Below, piece after piece: positions 32,701 through 39,957 of a DNA stretch of 39,957 nt. Source of the DNA: Candidatus Abawacabacteria bacterium RBG_16_42_10 (GTDB lineage: Bacteria > Patescibacteriota > Gracilibacteria > RBG-16-42-10); assembly GCA_001773455.1 (NCBI GenBank), contig MEWR01000014.1, positions 40,835 to 80,791 of the forward strand, read 5' to 3'. A program made the position numbers and the translations under genes. How positions within the stretch are numbered: position 1 is the stretch's first letter; every line of letters begins with the position of its first letter. Below the pieces are notes generated by a model. The model was not told the origin of the DNA, searched no databases, and worked only from the letters and a program-made list of their open reading frames with translations.

Positions 32701-33277
32701 TAATACGGGAGATGCATTTGATTCTGAGACACTGGTTGGCATCACATATATCATGAAGCTTTCTCACTTGGTTGACGACAAGATTCATGCGCGCTCTATC
32801 GGTCCTTATTCACTTGTCACCCAGCAACCGCTTGGAGGTAAAGCTCAACATGGCGGCCAAAGATTTGGAGAAATGGAAGTATGGGCTCTTGAGGCATATG
32901 CAGCCGCATATACTTTGCAGGAAATGCTAACCATCAAATCTGATGATGTATTGGGTAGATCAAAAGCATATGAAGCTATCGTTAAGTGCGAACCGATCAA
33001 AAAACCGCGAACACCAGAATCTTTCAACGTATTGGTACGTGAATTGGAGAGTCTGGGTCTGAGTGTAAATTTGTACAGCAAGGAAGATGTTCCGGATGAG
33101 AACTTTAATCTAAATGAGCTTTTCAGTGGAAATGTAGATGCATTTTTGTCCGCTACCAAACAATCCAAAGAAGGAAGACCTGTGCAACCAGAAGCGTCAG
33201 TTGAAAAATCTGAAGACAAAGTGGCTGTTACCGCAAAAAACGAAAAGAAATCGAGCAAAACAAGCAGCAAGTCTTGA
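29768..33277 (+). CDS. rpoB: RNA polymerase beta subunit
   Basis: The beta subunit of DNA-dependent RNA polymerase, which holds one side of the active-site cleft. At 1169 residues it is compact compared with about 1340 in E. coli and lacks some lineage-specific insertions. Conserved landmarks include SQLSQFMDQTNPLSELEHKR and RLSATGPGGL of the rifampicin pocket, where the Asp, His and Ser positions usually altered in resistance keep sensitive residues. Also present are YGRICPIATPEGPNIGL, GDKLAGRHGNKGVIS and the C-terminal GGQRFGEMEVWALEAYAA. A lysine- and serine-rich tail (NEKKSSKTSSKS) ends in TGA. It is followed after 36 bases by rpoC. Confidence 0.98.
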   Translation: MAQISKRQYFTQHIDLLPLPNLIEIQLDSYKWFLKDGINELLDEISPIQDFTGKNLELHFLKHTIDKPKYSENEAKEKNITYEAPLRCQVQLINKVTGEVKEQEVFLGNLPMMTPRGTFIVNGVERVVISQIVRSPGVIFTKDDATGFFGAKIIPNRGAWLEIETGKKGVITVKVDRKRKVPITALLRAFGYGKDKDIIDLFKDSTIEGETDFVLATLERDPTSSEEEGLQAVYKRIRPGDLATPENAKSLLQSMFFDYRHYDIGRVGRYKINKRLSLKSKIDREHRVFQVDDLVLIIKEIVRLNNTLDATADDIDHLGNRRVRPVGELAQNKFRVGLLRTERICKDRMTVLDLETVVPTQLINSRPIIAAMREFFASSQLSQFMDQTNPLSELEHKRRLSATGPGGLTRERASFDVRDVHRTHYGRICPIATPEGPNIGLVVQLSTYAKINEHGFILTPYRKISQFAPNKGDILLGRSTGEAVVDPKTRKVLIPDRAVIGKKELKILSRLKNLKQITVRPYITEEINYYDADEETNLIIAQATVPVNDLNEFVENRVSARRDGEAALYHIKDLTHVDVSPKQVVSVSTSLIPFVEHDEGARALMGSNMQRQAVSLINPESPIVGTGMEGIAAVNSGQVVISEESGTVSYVDAGKITMITNSGKKVTYTLHNFSRSNQGTCIHQKPIVEKGEKIKKGQVIADGAATETGELALGRNLLVAYMPWQGGNFEDAILISERVIRDALYSSIHIEDYPVDVRDTKLGPETITRDIPNIGEDKLKDLDEDGIIRIGAQVKEGDILVGKITPKGETELTAEERLLRAIFGEKAREVKDTSLRMPGGSQGKVIGIKIFSRDKGDELPTGVIRQVVVSVAQIKRLQVGDKLAGRHGNKGVISRIVKVEDMPYLADGTPVDVVLNPLGVVSRMNIGQILEAELGRAVSILGYKVATPSLDGITQETIRDLQKKSGVSPSGKVQLFDGNTGDAFDSETLVGITYIMKLSHLVDDKIHARSIGPYSLVTQQPLGGKAQHGGQRFGEMEVWALEAYAAAYTLQEMLTIKSDDVLGRSKAYEAIVKCEPIKKPRTPESFNVLVRELESLGLSVNLYSKEDVPDENFNLNELFSGNVDAFLSATKQSKEGRPVQPEASVEKSEDKVAVTAKNEKKSSKTSSKS

Positions 33278-33282
33278 TTCCA

Positions 33283-33302
33283 AATTTTACATTTTTAATT
33301 TT
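33283..33302 (+). repeat. AT-rich heptad repeat, copy 2
   Basis: Identical over 20 bases to 10592-10611 and placed in the rpoB-rpoC gap just before the rpoC start. Both copies occupy the position where a Shine-Dalgarno would be expected. Confidence 0.6.
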
Positions 33303-33313
33303 ACATTTCCCAA

Positions 33314-36300
33314 ATGGCTCAAATATTCAATCGTCACGAAAAAAGTTATATCCCTCATGATTTTGAAGCTATCTCTGTAGCTACAGCCTCGCCAGAGCAG
33401 ATCTTGGGTTGGTCCTATGGTGAAGTAACCAAGCCAGAAACCATCAACTATCGTACCCAAAAACCAGAAAGAGACGGTCTTTTTTGTGAAAGGATATTCG
33501 GACCGACAAAAAACTGGGAATGTTATTGCGGCAAGTACAAAAAAATTCGCTACAAAAATATTATATGTGACAAATGTGGTGTAGAAGTTACTCGTTCTTC
33601 CGTGCGTCGAGAAAGATTGGGACATATTAAATTGGCAGTGCCAGTGACTCATATTTGGTTTCTCCGTTCTACTCCATCTCGTATCGGTTTATTGCTCAAT
33701 CTCTCCATCAAAACTCTTGAACAAGTCGTTTATTTTGCGAGCTATATTATTGAAGATGTAAATGAAGAAGCAAAGATCTCTGCGATGAAGGAGCTTGATC
33801 ATGATTACAAAAATCGCGTAAAACGCATTCAAGAAACATACGAAGAAAAAAACACCGAGCTCAAAGCTAAAAAATCTTCCCCAAAGGAATTACAAAATGC
33901 GCAGACAATCCAAGCAGATGAATTAAAATCACTTGCGGAGAATTACGAACAAGCCAAAGAAGATCTGAAGAGCATTATCAAATATAGTGTGGTCTCCGAA
34001 TTGAAATACCGTGATCTTTCGATGAAATTCGGTCATGTTTTCCGTGCAGGCATTGGGGCTCAAGCGATTCGTGACGTGATCCAAAATATCGACTTGATTA
34101 AATTACTCCGTGAATTACGCGAAGAACTGAAATCAGCTCAAGGTCAAAAACGCAAAAAAATCAGCAAGCGTTTGATGCTTGTTGGTAATTTGATCAAAGC
34201 AGCAATCAAGCCTGAATGGATGGTGATGAATGTATTGCCAGTCATTCCACCTGATTTGCGTCCTATGGTTCCGTTGGATGGTGGCCGCTATGCAGCCTCT
34301 GATCTCAATGATCTCTATCGACGTATCATCAATCGCAACAATCGTCTCAAGCGTTTACTAGAAATTGGCGCACCAGAAGTGATCTGTCGCAATGAGAAAC
34401 GCATGCTTCAAGAAGCTGTTGATGCTCTCATCAACAATTCTGCACGCGCGGGTAGAGCGGTGACCAAGACAGGTTCGTCACGTCTACAACTCAAGAGTTT
34501 GTCTGATATGCTCAAGGGTAAACAAGGTCGTTTCCGTCAAAACTTACTCGGTAAACGTGTCGACTATTCCGGCCGTTCAGTAATTGTGGTTGGTCCGAAG
34601 CTAAAACTCCATCAATGTGGCTTGCCCAAGAAAATGGCGTTGGAGCTTTTTAAACCGTTCATTATCGGTAAATTGATTGAAAAAGGACAAGCTCACAATA
34701 TTAAAAACGCTGAAAAACTCATTGAATGGGAACGCTCTGAAGTCTGGGATGCTCTCGAAGAGATTACTCAACATCAATATGTTCTTCTCAATCGTGCACC
34801 GACACTACACCGCCTTGGTATTCAAGCCTTCCAAGCAGTTTTAATCGAAGGAAAAGCTATTCAAGTCCATCCACTCGTATGTGCAGCTTTTAATGCGGAC
34901 TTTGATGGAGATCAAATGGCGGTACACTTGCCATTGTCCAAACAGGCACAGGAGGAAGCTCACAATATTATGCTTTCTTCCAAAAATCTCCTAAAGCCAT
35001 CCGATGGTGGTCCTGTTATCACACCATCTCAGGATATGGTTCTTGGTTGTTATTACCTGACGAAGGATGGGAAAAAGGACAGCAAAATGGTGTTTGTGAA
35101 TATTCATGAAGCCATTACAGCATACCGACTTAATCATGTTGGATTACAAGACAAGATAAAAACACGCATCACTGGACAAATCGTTGATACTACAGTTGGA
35201 CGACTCATCTTCAATAGTTTCCTGCCAGAAGAATTGGGTTTCCAAAACAAGACAATGAATAAAAAGGAGATCTCCAGCCTTGTGGGAGAATGTTATGAAA
35301 AATGCGGCACAGATCGTACCGCTGTCTTGGTCGATGAGATCAAGCGTGTCGGTTATAAATTCGCTACCAAGTCAGGTATATCTCTCGCCATCAGTGATTT
35401 CAAAGTACCCAAGGAAAAAGATGAAATCTTAAATAAAGCCAGCGAATTAGTAACAGAGATTACCCGCAAATATCGCAAAGGATTACTCACTGATGAAGAA
35501 CGTTATAGTAATACTTTGAAGATCTGGAATGCTGCTAAAGGCGAAATTTCCAACGAGATTACTGGCAACATTGATCGCGACAGCACTCTCTACACTATGG
35601 TTGAATCTGGTGCTCGCGGTACTTGGGCTCAAGTGGCTCAGGTCGCAGGTATGAAAGGTCTCGTTGCCAATCCTGCCGGTAAAACTATCGAGCTGCCTAT
35701 CAAATCAAACTTCATCGAAGGTTTCCAAGTCCTGGAATACTTCATCGCTACTCATGGTGGACGCAAAGGTAAATCTGACACAGCGCTCAAAACAGCTAAT
35801 GCGGGTTATCTGACACGTCGCCTTGTCGATGCTGTTCAAGATGTCGTCATCCGAGAGGTAGATTGTGGAACCAAGGACTTCAATCCTATTACCATTGCCG
35901 AATCCAAAAGAATCGGTGAAAAATTTACCAATCGCATATTTGGACGAACATTGGCAACTGCCATTGTGGACCCAAATACCGGTGAGGTAATCGCAGAGAA
36001 AGGCGATGAAATCGATCTTAATCTTGTCAAACAAATTGAGAAGCTCGATATCGACACAATTAATGTTCGTTCAATCATTACCTGTGAAACCACTGATGGT
36101 GTATGCCAAAGCTGCTATGGACGTGATTTGGCATACAATAAAACCGTCGAATTAGGAACTGCTGTTGGTATTATTGCCGCACAAAGTATCGGTGAACCAG
36201 GTACACAGCTTACAATGCGTACATTTCACTCTGGTGGTGTAGCAGATGTCAAAGATATCACCCAAGGTTTACCCCGCGTGGAAGAATTATTTGAGGCTCG

Positions 36301-37192
36301 CACACCAAAAACCCAAGCAGTTCTTGTCGAAATTGACGGAACAGTAGAGATCGAACGCGCTTCTAACCAAAATATTGTCACCATTACCGCTGATGAATTG
36401 GGAACAGATGAATATGATATCGAAGGATATACTCCCCTTGTCAAAGATGGCATGACAGTAGGTCCAAAGGAAATTCTCGCTAAAAATGCAAAGAATCAAG
36501 AAGTTATCCGTGCCGTAAATCGAGGCAAGGTAAAGATTAAAAACAATCAGATTTTTGTCAAACACACCGATCTCATAAGACGTCAATATACCATTTCTGT
36601 ACGTGATACTCTCAGGGTCGTAGATGGCACCAAAGTAAAGGTTGGAAGCACACTCACCGAAGGACATCTCAATCTGGTAGATCTTATCAATCTTACCGAT
36701 ATTCTGACCGCTCAAAAATATATCATCAATGAAGTACAAAGTATTTATTCTGCGCAGGGTCAGACCATCAATGACAAACACATCGAGATTATCGTACGCC
36801 AAATGTTCTCCAAAGCCCGCATGATTGATAGTGGTGATTCTGCATATTTGCCGGGACAAGTTGCAAGCTTCCTCAAAGTAAGAGATGTAAATGCAGAGCT
36901 CGCTAACGAAGGAAAGCGCCCCGCTAAATTCGAACGCCTGCTACTCGGTCTTACTCGTACATCTCTCACGACAGAGAGTTGGTTGTCTGCCGCTTCATTC
37001 CAAGAGACTATTCGTGTGCTTGTGGAAGCCGCTGTCACCAAGAAAGTAGACTATCTCCGTGGACTAAAAGAGAATGTCATTATCGGACGATTGATCAAAG
37101 CAGGAAAGATATATCAAGCAGAGCGGGCCGGACAACCTATTGAACAAGAAGTATTAAGTGAAGAAGAAATAGCAGTTGCTAGTGCAACCTAA
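33314..37192 (+). CDS. rpoC: RNA polymerase beta-prime subunit
   Basis: The catalytic beta-prime subunit, 1292 residues. The N-terminal zinc ribbon is visible as [20 protein letters not shown]. The active-site motif [13 protein letters not shown] supplies the three Mg-binding aspartates. A second set of zinc cysteines appears in [18 protein letters not shown]. The trigger-loop region ([21 protein letters not shown]) and the C-terminal [19 protein letters not shown] are intact. The start [20 protein letters not shown] is typical. The gene is followed by a 73-base gap with a short hairpin (CCACA with TGTGG) and then rpsL. Confidence 0.98.
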   Translation: MAQIFNRHEKSYIPHDFEAISVATASPEQILGWSYGEVTKPETINYRTQKPERDGLFCERIFGPTKNWECYCGKYKKIRYKNIICDKCGVEVTRSSVRRERLGHIKLAVPVTHIWFLRSTPSRIGLLLNLSIKTLEQVVYFASYIIEDVNEEAKISAMKELDHDYKNRVKRIQETYEEKNTELKAKKSSPKELQNAQTIQADELKSLAENYEQAKEDLKSIIKYSVVSELKYRDLSMKFGHVFRAGIGAQAIRDVIQNIDLIKLLRELREELKSAQGQKRKKISKRLMLVGNLIKAAIKPEWMVMNVLPVIPPDLRPMVPLDGGRYAASDLNDLYRRIINRNNRLKRLLEIGAPEVICRNEKRMLQEAVDALINNSARAGRAVTKTGSSRLQLKSLSDMLKGKQGRFRQNLLGKRVDYSGRSVIVVGPKLKLHQCGLPKKMALELFKPFIIGKLIEKGQAHNIKNAEKLIEWERSEVWDALEEITQHQYVLLNRAPTLHRLGIQAFQAVLIEGKAIQVHPLVCAAFNADFDGDQMAVHLPLSKQAQEEAHNIMLSSKNLLKPSDGGPVITPSQDMVLGCYYLTKDGKKDSKMVFVNIHEAITAYRLNHVGLQDKIKTRITGQIVDTTVGRLIFNSFLPEELGFQNKTMNKKEISSLVGECYEKCGTDRTAVLVDEIKRVGYKFATKSGISLAISDFKVPKEKDEILNKASELVTEITRKYRKGLLTDEERYSNTLKIWNAAKGEISNEITGNIDRDSTLYTMVESGARGTWAQVAQVAGMKGLVANPAGKTIELPIKSNFIEGFQVLEYFIATHGGRKGKSDTALKTANAGYLTRRLVDAVQDVVIREVDCGTKDFNPITIAESKRIGEKFTNRIFGRTLATAIVDPNTGEVIAEKGDEIDLNLVKQIEKLDIDTINVRSIITCETTDGVCQSCYGRDLAYNKTVELGTAVGIIAAQSIGEPGTQLTMRTFHSGGVADVKDITQGLPRVEELFEARTPKTQAVLVEIDGTVEIERASNQNIVTITADELGTDEYDIEGYTPLVKDGMTVGPKEILAKNAKNQEVIRAVNRGKVKIKNNQIFVKHTDLIRRQYTISVRDTLRVVDGTKVKVGSTLTEGHLNLVDLINLTDILTAQKYIINEVQSIYSAQGQTINDKHIEIIVRQMFSKARMIDSGDSAYLPGQVASFLKVRDVNAELANEGKRPAKFERLLLGLTRTSLTTESWLSAASFQETIRVLVEAAVTKKVDYLRGLKENVIIGRLIKAGKIYQAERAGQPIEQEVLSEEEIAVASAT

Positions 37193-37217
37193 TCCTGGAG
37201 AGACCACACCTTGTGGC

Positions 37218-37246
37218 TTGACGGGATGAAAACCCTACGTTAACGT
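37218..37246 (+). promoter_or_regulatory. Possible internal promoter for rpsL-rpsG
   Basis: TTGACG (37218-37223), a 17-base spacer and TAACGT (37241-37246) in the rpoC-rpsL gap. The -35 is good, the -10 is poor. Confidence 0.28.
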
Positions 37247-37265
37247 ACCTCAGCTTACAAAACTT

Positions 37266-37685
37266 ATGCCAACGATCAATCAACTCATTCGAAAACCACG
37301 GAAGAAAATTTGGGCAAAATCTAAGTCCCCTGCCATGCAATTTGCTCGCAATGTCCTTACAAAAAAAGACATTGAACTCAAGAGAGGTGCACCTCAGAAA
37401 CGTGGTGTATGTACCAAGGTAACAACCATGACACCAAAGAAACCAAACTCAGCAATCCGCAAAATTGCTCGTGTAAAGTTGAGCAACGGTCTCGAAGTCA
37501 CTGCTTATATCCCCGGAGAAGGACACAATCTCCAGGAACACTCTGTGGTAACTATCCGTGGTGGCCGTGTAAAAGATCTACCTGGTGTGCGCTATCACAT
37601 CGTCCGAGGTTCTCTCGACACTGCCGGTGTAGAAGCTCGCCGCCAAGGGCGAAGTAAATACGGCAATAAGAAGCCTAAAAAATAG
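37266..37685 (+). CDS. rpsL: Ribosomal protein S12
   Basis: A 139-residue 30S protein at the decoding centre. It begins [16 protein letters not shown]. Decoding-site segments [21 protein letters not shown] and [26 protein letters not shown] are conserved, including the lysines altered in streptomycin resistance, so a sensitive type is expected. A loop of about 15 residues lies between SKSPAMQ and PQKRGVC, as in the longer Gram-positive-type S12. It is followed after three bases by rpsG. Confidence 0.98.
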   Translation: MPTINQLIRKPRKKIWAKSKSPAMQFARNVLTKKDIELKRGAPQKRGVCTKVTTMTPKKPNSAIRKIARVKLSNGLEVTAYIPGEGHNLQEHSVVTIRGGRVKDLPGVRYHIVRGSLDTAGVEARRQGRSKYGNKKPKK

Positions 37686-37688
37686 TTT

Positions 37689-38120
37689 ATGAAGAAAAAA
37701 GTTATTACCCTTCAAGACAAATTGATCAATATGGTCATGACTCGCGGCAAGAAATCGACCGCGGTAGATATTGTGAATGGTGCTTATGAAAAGATTCGCC
37801 AAAGTAAAAAAAATCCTGATGAAATTTTTACTCAGGCTTTCGAGAATGTAGCTCCGGTCGTAGAAGTAAAAGCAAAACGTATCGGTGGTTCCAACTATCA
37901 GATTCCTATCGAAGTAAAACCCAATCGTCGCCAAACTTTAGCATTACGTTGGCTCATCGGTGCTGCTCGCGATCGCAAAGGACACACCATGGCAGACAAA
38001 TTAGCCGCTGAACTGATGGAAGCTAGTCAAAATCAAGGCGGCGCTATCAAGAAGAAAGAAGATACTCATCGTATGGCAGAGGCCAATAAGGCGTTCGCTC
38101 ATTTTGCGAAGTACATGTAA
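37689..38120 (+). CDS. rpsG: Ribosomal protein S7
   Basis: A 143-residue 30S assembly protein that binds the 3' domain of 16S rRNA at the exit site. Conserved elements are [60 protein letters not shown] and the C-terminal [18 protein letters not shown]. The N-terminus is slightly shorter than in E. coli. It is the last gene of the cluster. No fusA or tuf follows, as would be usual in a full str operon; instead a long inverted repeat ends the unit. Confidence 0.98.
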   Translation: MKKKVITLQDKLINMVMTRGKKSTAVDIVNGAYEKIRQSKKNPDEIFTQAFENVAPVVEVKAKRIGGSNYQIPIEVKPNRRQTLALRWLIGAARDRKGHTMADKLAAELMEASQNQGGAIKKKEDTHRMAEANKAFAHFAKYM

Positions 38121-38130
38121 GAAATGAGCA

Positions 38131-38226
38131 AATAGGATTAGTGAATTGGAATAGGGTTTCTGTTTTGTTTTTAGAAAAAACAAACAACAAACAAAAGCCC
38201 TAATCACTATCCCTCATCCTATTCAC
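38131..38226 (+). terminator. Long imperfect inverted repeat after rpsG
   Basis: AATAGGAT (38131-38138) pairs with ATCCTATT (38216-38223). The arms continue inward with many matches to a GGG/CCC pair, then to a T-rich stretch (TGTTTTGTTTTT) facing AAAAAACAAACAACAAAC. The whole fold is close to 95 bases and nearly fills the gap between rpsG and the NYN gene. It probably ends the ribosomal transcript. Confidence 0.6.
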
Positions 38227-38238
38227 TTGTCTTCGCTC

Positions 38239-38844
38239 ATGTCTGACTTACACACCATCCTCACTGGACGAATCTACATCTTCATCGATGCGAGTAATGT
38301 TTTCTTTATCAAAAAACGCCTCCGAGTAGAAATAGACTATGCCAAAGTCCTGCAGTTTTTCCGCTCCTTTGATAAAGAGGCAAAGTTTTACTTCTTCTCC
38401 GCCTTTCAAGAGGACTATCAAAAACAAATCGATTATTTGAATGAATTAAGCCAGCTCGGTTTCATCGTCCGGAAAAAACCACTCAAGTTTATCTCTACAC
38501 CCAAGACAAGGACCAAAACCCAGAAACCCGAAGAAGCCGGCTTCTACAAAGGCAATATGGACGTTGAGCTCGCCATCGACGCTATTCGCATGATGTCTCA
38601 GTACGACACTTTTGTTTTATTTTCCGGCGATAGCGACTTCTTCACTCTCCTCAAATATCTCCAAGAACATGATAAAAAGATCGTAGTACTTTCAACCAGA
38701 GGCTTTGTCGCTGAAGAGTTAACCACCATTGGTCACTTTATCGATATTGCTGATTACTTACAAAAACCAAAGTCCCCTCGCCGTCAAAACAACACTCATC
38801 AGAAAAGACGAAAGACACCTCAAACAAAAAGACCCCCAACTTAG
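38239..38844 (+). CDS. NYN-domain protein (LabA/DUF88-like)
   Basis: About 201 residues from ATG 38239; a TTG at 38227 would add four. The NYN fold is a PIN-like RNase domain. Acidic and polar positions are visible in IYIFIDASNVFF, KGNMDVELAIDAIRM and LFSGDSDFFTLLKYL, the standard set for this family. The C-terminus is basic and proline-rich (SPRRQNNTHQKRRKT) and may bind RNA. It could act in RNA processing, but the substrate is unknown. A heptad repeat array overlaps its last codons and stop. Confidence 0.82.
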   Translation: MSDLHTILTGRIYIFIDASNVFFIKKRLRVEIDYAKVLQFFRSFDKEAKFYFFSAFQEDYQKQIDYLNELSQLGFIVRKKPLKFISTPKTRTKTQKPEEAGFYKGNMDVELAIDAIRMMSQYDTFVLFSGDSDFFTLLKYLQEHDKKIVVLSTRGFVAEELTTIGHFIDIADYLQKPKSPRRQNNTHQKRRKTPQTKRPPT

Positions 38845-38870
38845 AACTTAGAATTTAGAACTTTGAACTT
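38838..38870. repeat. AACTTAG-type heptad repeat, copy 3
   Basis: Units AACTTAG, AACTTAG, AATTTAG, AACTTTG, AACTT. It supplies the last codons and TAG stop of the NYN gene and fills the gap to the converging gene. Confidence 0.8.
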
Positions 38871-38874
38871 AAAT

Positions 38875-39681
38875 TTACATAACCCTCACCGAGCCGCGCC
38901 AACGAAGGAAAAGGTACCCAACAGCAGGACCAGCGAAGTTCAAGAACACCCGATCAAGGTTCCAAAAACCAAACGCCACGAGGGAACTCTCTGTGAGATT
39001 CTTAGCATTTAAGGCAGTCCAATTTTCTTTATCGATAGGTTTGCCTGCTTGTAAGCTACACATCATTAAAGCTAAGTAGGTTCTCGCATCGTTAATCACA
39101 TCTACGCCCTGTCCTTCATATTTCTTGACCCAGGCTTTAGCTCGTTGGTAATTCGTGCCTCTAATAGCTTCATCAGCTTTTACATCGCGAACACCAGTGA
39201 CAATTGCTACTTCCCAAGCATCGGTAGCTTCTGGTTTACCACCACTCCACAAATCATCATTTCCAAATTTGTAATTAGTAGTCTCATGTTTTTGGCCTGG
39301 TACCTTATGAGCATCAATAGCCTCTACCATAGTCTGACGACTGACAGGAGGTACAATCACTAAGGCGGGTTCTTCAAGCTTACGTACCCTCTTAAGGACT
39401 TCAGGTGCTAATTCGGCCAACACCAATTCCCATGTAGGCATGCCCTCAAGAGAAATCTTGTATGCCTTCAAAGTATCTAGCATTATATTATATTGACCCG
39501 CCAAAGTTTCAATCTGTTCTCGCTCTTCTTTTGACCATTTTATGTGTGACACATTTGCCGGTACTCGATACGACCCAACAGCCAACATCTCTCGACGTAT
39601 CTCTGCTCGTTGCCTTTCCTCTTCTGAAGACCTGCGTGTCATATTCGACAATTTCTCCTTCATCCTTTCCAGCAAACCCAT
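38875..39681 (-). CDS. Hypothetical protein, 268 residues
   Basis: From ATG 39681, beginning MGLLERMKEKLSNMTRRSSE. The first 40 residues are highly charged and helical. The central part carries TNYKFGNDDLWSGGKPEATD and AKAWVKKYEGQGVDVINDAR. The C-terminus (VFLNFAGPAVGYLFLRWRG) is hydrophobic with a basic end. No signal peptide and no recognised catalytic motif are present. I cannot name the family. The gene is monocistronic in the visible window and converges on the NYN gene. Confidence 0.7.
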   Translation of the reverse strand: MGLLERMKEKLSNMTRRSSEEERQRAEIRREMLAVGSYRVPANVSHIKWSKEEREQIETLAGQYNIMLDTLKAYKISLEGMPTWELVLAELAPEVLKRVRKLEEPALVIVPPVSRQTMVEAIDAHKVPGQKHETTNYKFGNDDLWSGGKPEATDAWEVAIVTGVRDVKADEAIRGTNYQRAKAWVKKYEGQGVDVINDARTYLALMMCSLQAGKPIDKENWTALNAKNLTESSLVAFGFWNLDRVFLNFAGPAVGYLFLRWRGSVRVM

Positions 39682-39957
39682 GGTGAATATTATTTATTCT
39701 CCTAATTGTATCATATTTCATTACAAGTCATTCTAAATACCGCTCCCTGGCATTGTCTCATAGAAAGATCTTTCCCCTGAAGCAAGTTCAGGGCCGCCTA
39801 CGGCTACGCCCAAGATGACAGAATATTTAACTTAGAACTTTGAACTTAGAATTTAGAACCCTTCGGCTTCGCTCAGGGCAGGCTGCATAACCTCAGATAC
39901 ATATTGGACTGCATGAGGCCCTAGGCCTATGGCATTCTTTCATCACATTCATTGCAG
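39682..39957. repeat. Repeat-rich region without a recognisable gene
   Basis: No convincing coding frame. CCCTGAA (39775-39781) and TTCAGGG (39787-39793) form a 7-bp stem, and GCCG-CCTA-CGGC follows at once. A heptad array lies at 39829-39859. A short CCCTTCG...AGGG palindrome occupies 39859-39878 and shares its ends with the element found inside miaA and miaB. This looks like a cluster of repetitive extragenic elements. Confidence 0.6.
39829..39859. repeat. AACTTAG-type heptad repeat, copy 4
   Basis: Units AACTTAG, AACTTTG, AACTTAG, AATTTAG, then AACC. It directly abuts the CCCTTCG...AGGG palindrome. Confidence 0.8.

Noticed and set aside
36287-36859. A 190-codon open frame antisense to rpoC
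   Set aside because: It lies wholly within conserved rpoC sequence; the antisense peptide resembles no protein family.
1-39957. Alternative genetic code (UGA read as glycine)
   Set aside because: TGA ends rpoB, the histidine phosphatase and the nucleotidyltransferase fusion at the expected lengths, and conserved proteins read through without in-frame TGA.
1-39957. Prophage or integrated plasmid
   Set aside because: No integrase, transposase, capsid, tail, replication or conjugation gene is visible. The unknown genes are scattered among housekeeping genes.

Overview
The window looks like a chromosomal contig from an uncultured bacterium of the Patescibacteria (Candidate Phyla Radiation), possibly near Peregrinibacteria. 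That placement is inferred from gene content and style, because there is no 16S gene here. Genes are tightly packed, and RNA polymerase subunits and ribosomal proteins S12 and S7 are compact. Several proteins have no recognisable family, and short intergenic repeats are common. TGA is a genuine stop (rpoB and at least two glycan-operon genes end on it), so this is the standard bacterial code and not the UGA=Gly code of Gracilibacteria and Absconditabacteria. Hardly any start codon is preceded by a Shine-Dalgarno sequence.

Layout, left to right. Positions 1-3184: a membrane-anchored protein running off the left edge, a secreted S-layer-homology (SLH) protein, folD, a tandem-repeat hairpin and a small unknown gene. 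Positions 3212-8705: a tightly coupled minus-strand operon with a flavin (GMC-like) oxidoreductase, a nucleotidyltransferase-kinase fusion, a histidine phosphatase, a second APH-type kinase and a membrane glycosyltransferase; it looks like a pathway that activates and transfers an unusual surface-glycan building block. Positions 8814-12519: tRNA-Arg(GCG) with its promoter, a nested palindrome, two very small genes, a plus-strand unknown gene, a multi-pass membrane protein, a terminator, a cloverleaf-like structured element and a lipoprotein gene. Positions 12611-16062: thioredoxin, miaA, miaB and a PIN-toxin/antitoxin pair. Positions 16110-20275: serS, a DUF3006-like protein and a Rad50/SbcC ATPase. 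Positions 20298-29564: a 1985-residue alpha-2-macroglobulin-like protein that has lost its thioester motif, a CsaB-like pyruvyl transferase, an unknown gene and a secreted 3D-domain protein with three peptidoglycan-binding repeats. Positions 29646-38226: a near-consensus promoter followed by rpoB, rpoC, rpsL and rpsG, closed by a long inverted repeat. Positions 38239-39957: a NYN-domain protein, an unknown gene and palindromic repeats.

How the parts fit: the SLH protein and the CsaB-like enzyme together suggest that surface proteins are held on pyruvylated cell-wall polymer. The glycan operon, the macroglobulin and the 3D/peptidoglycan-binding protein are other envelope components. MiaA and MiaB act one after the other on A37 of tRNAs, and a PIN toxin pair lies directly upstream of them.

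Most notable signals: (1) an identical 40-bp palindromic element sits in frame in both miaA and miaB and adds the same 13-residue peptide to two enzymes of one pathway; (2) dispersed arrays of degenerate 7-bp repeats; (3) a possible new structured RNA at 11653-11750; (4) the absence of Shine-Dalgarno sequences; (5) the five-gene glycan operon; (6) a tRNA-Arg with the uncommon GCG anticodon.
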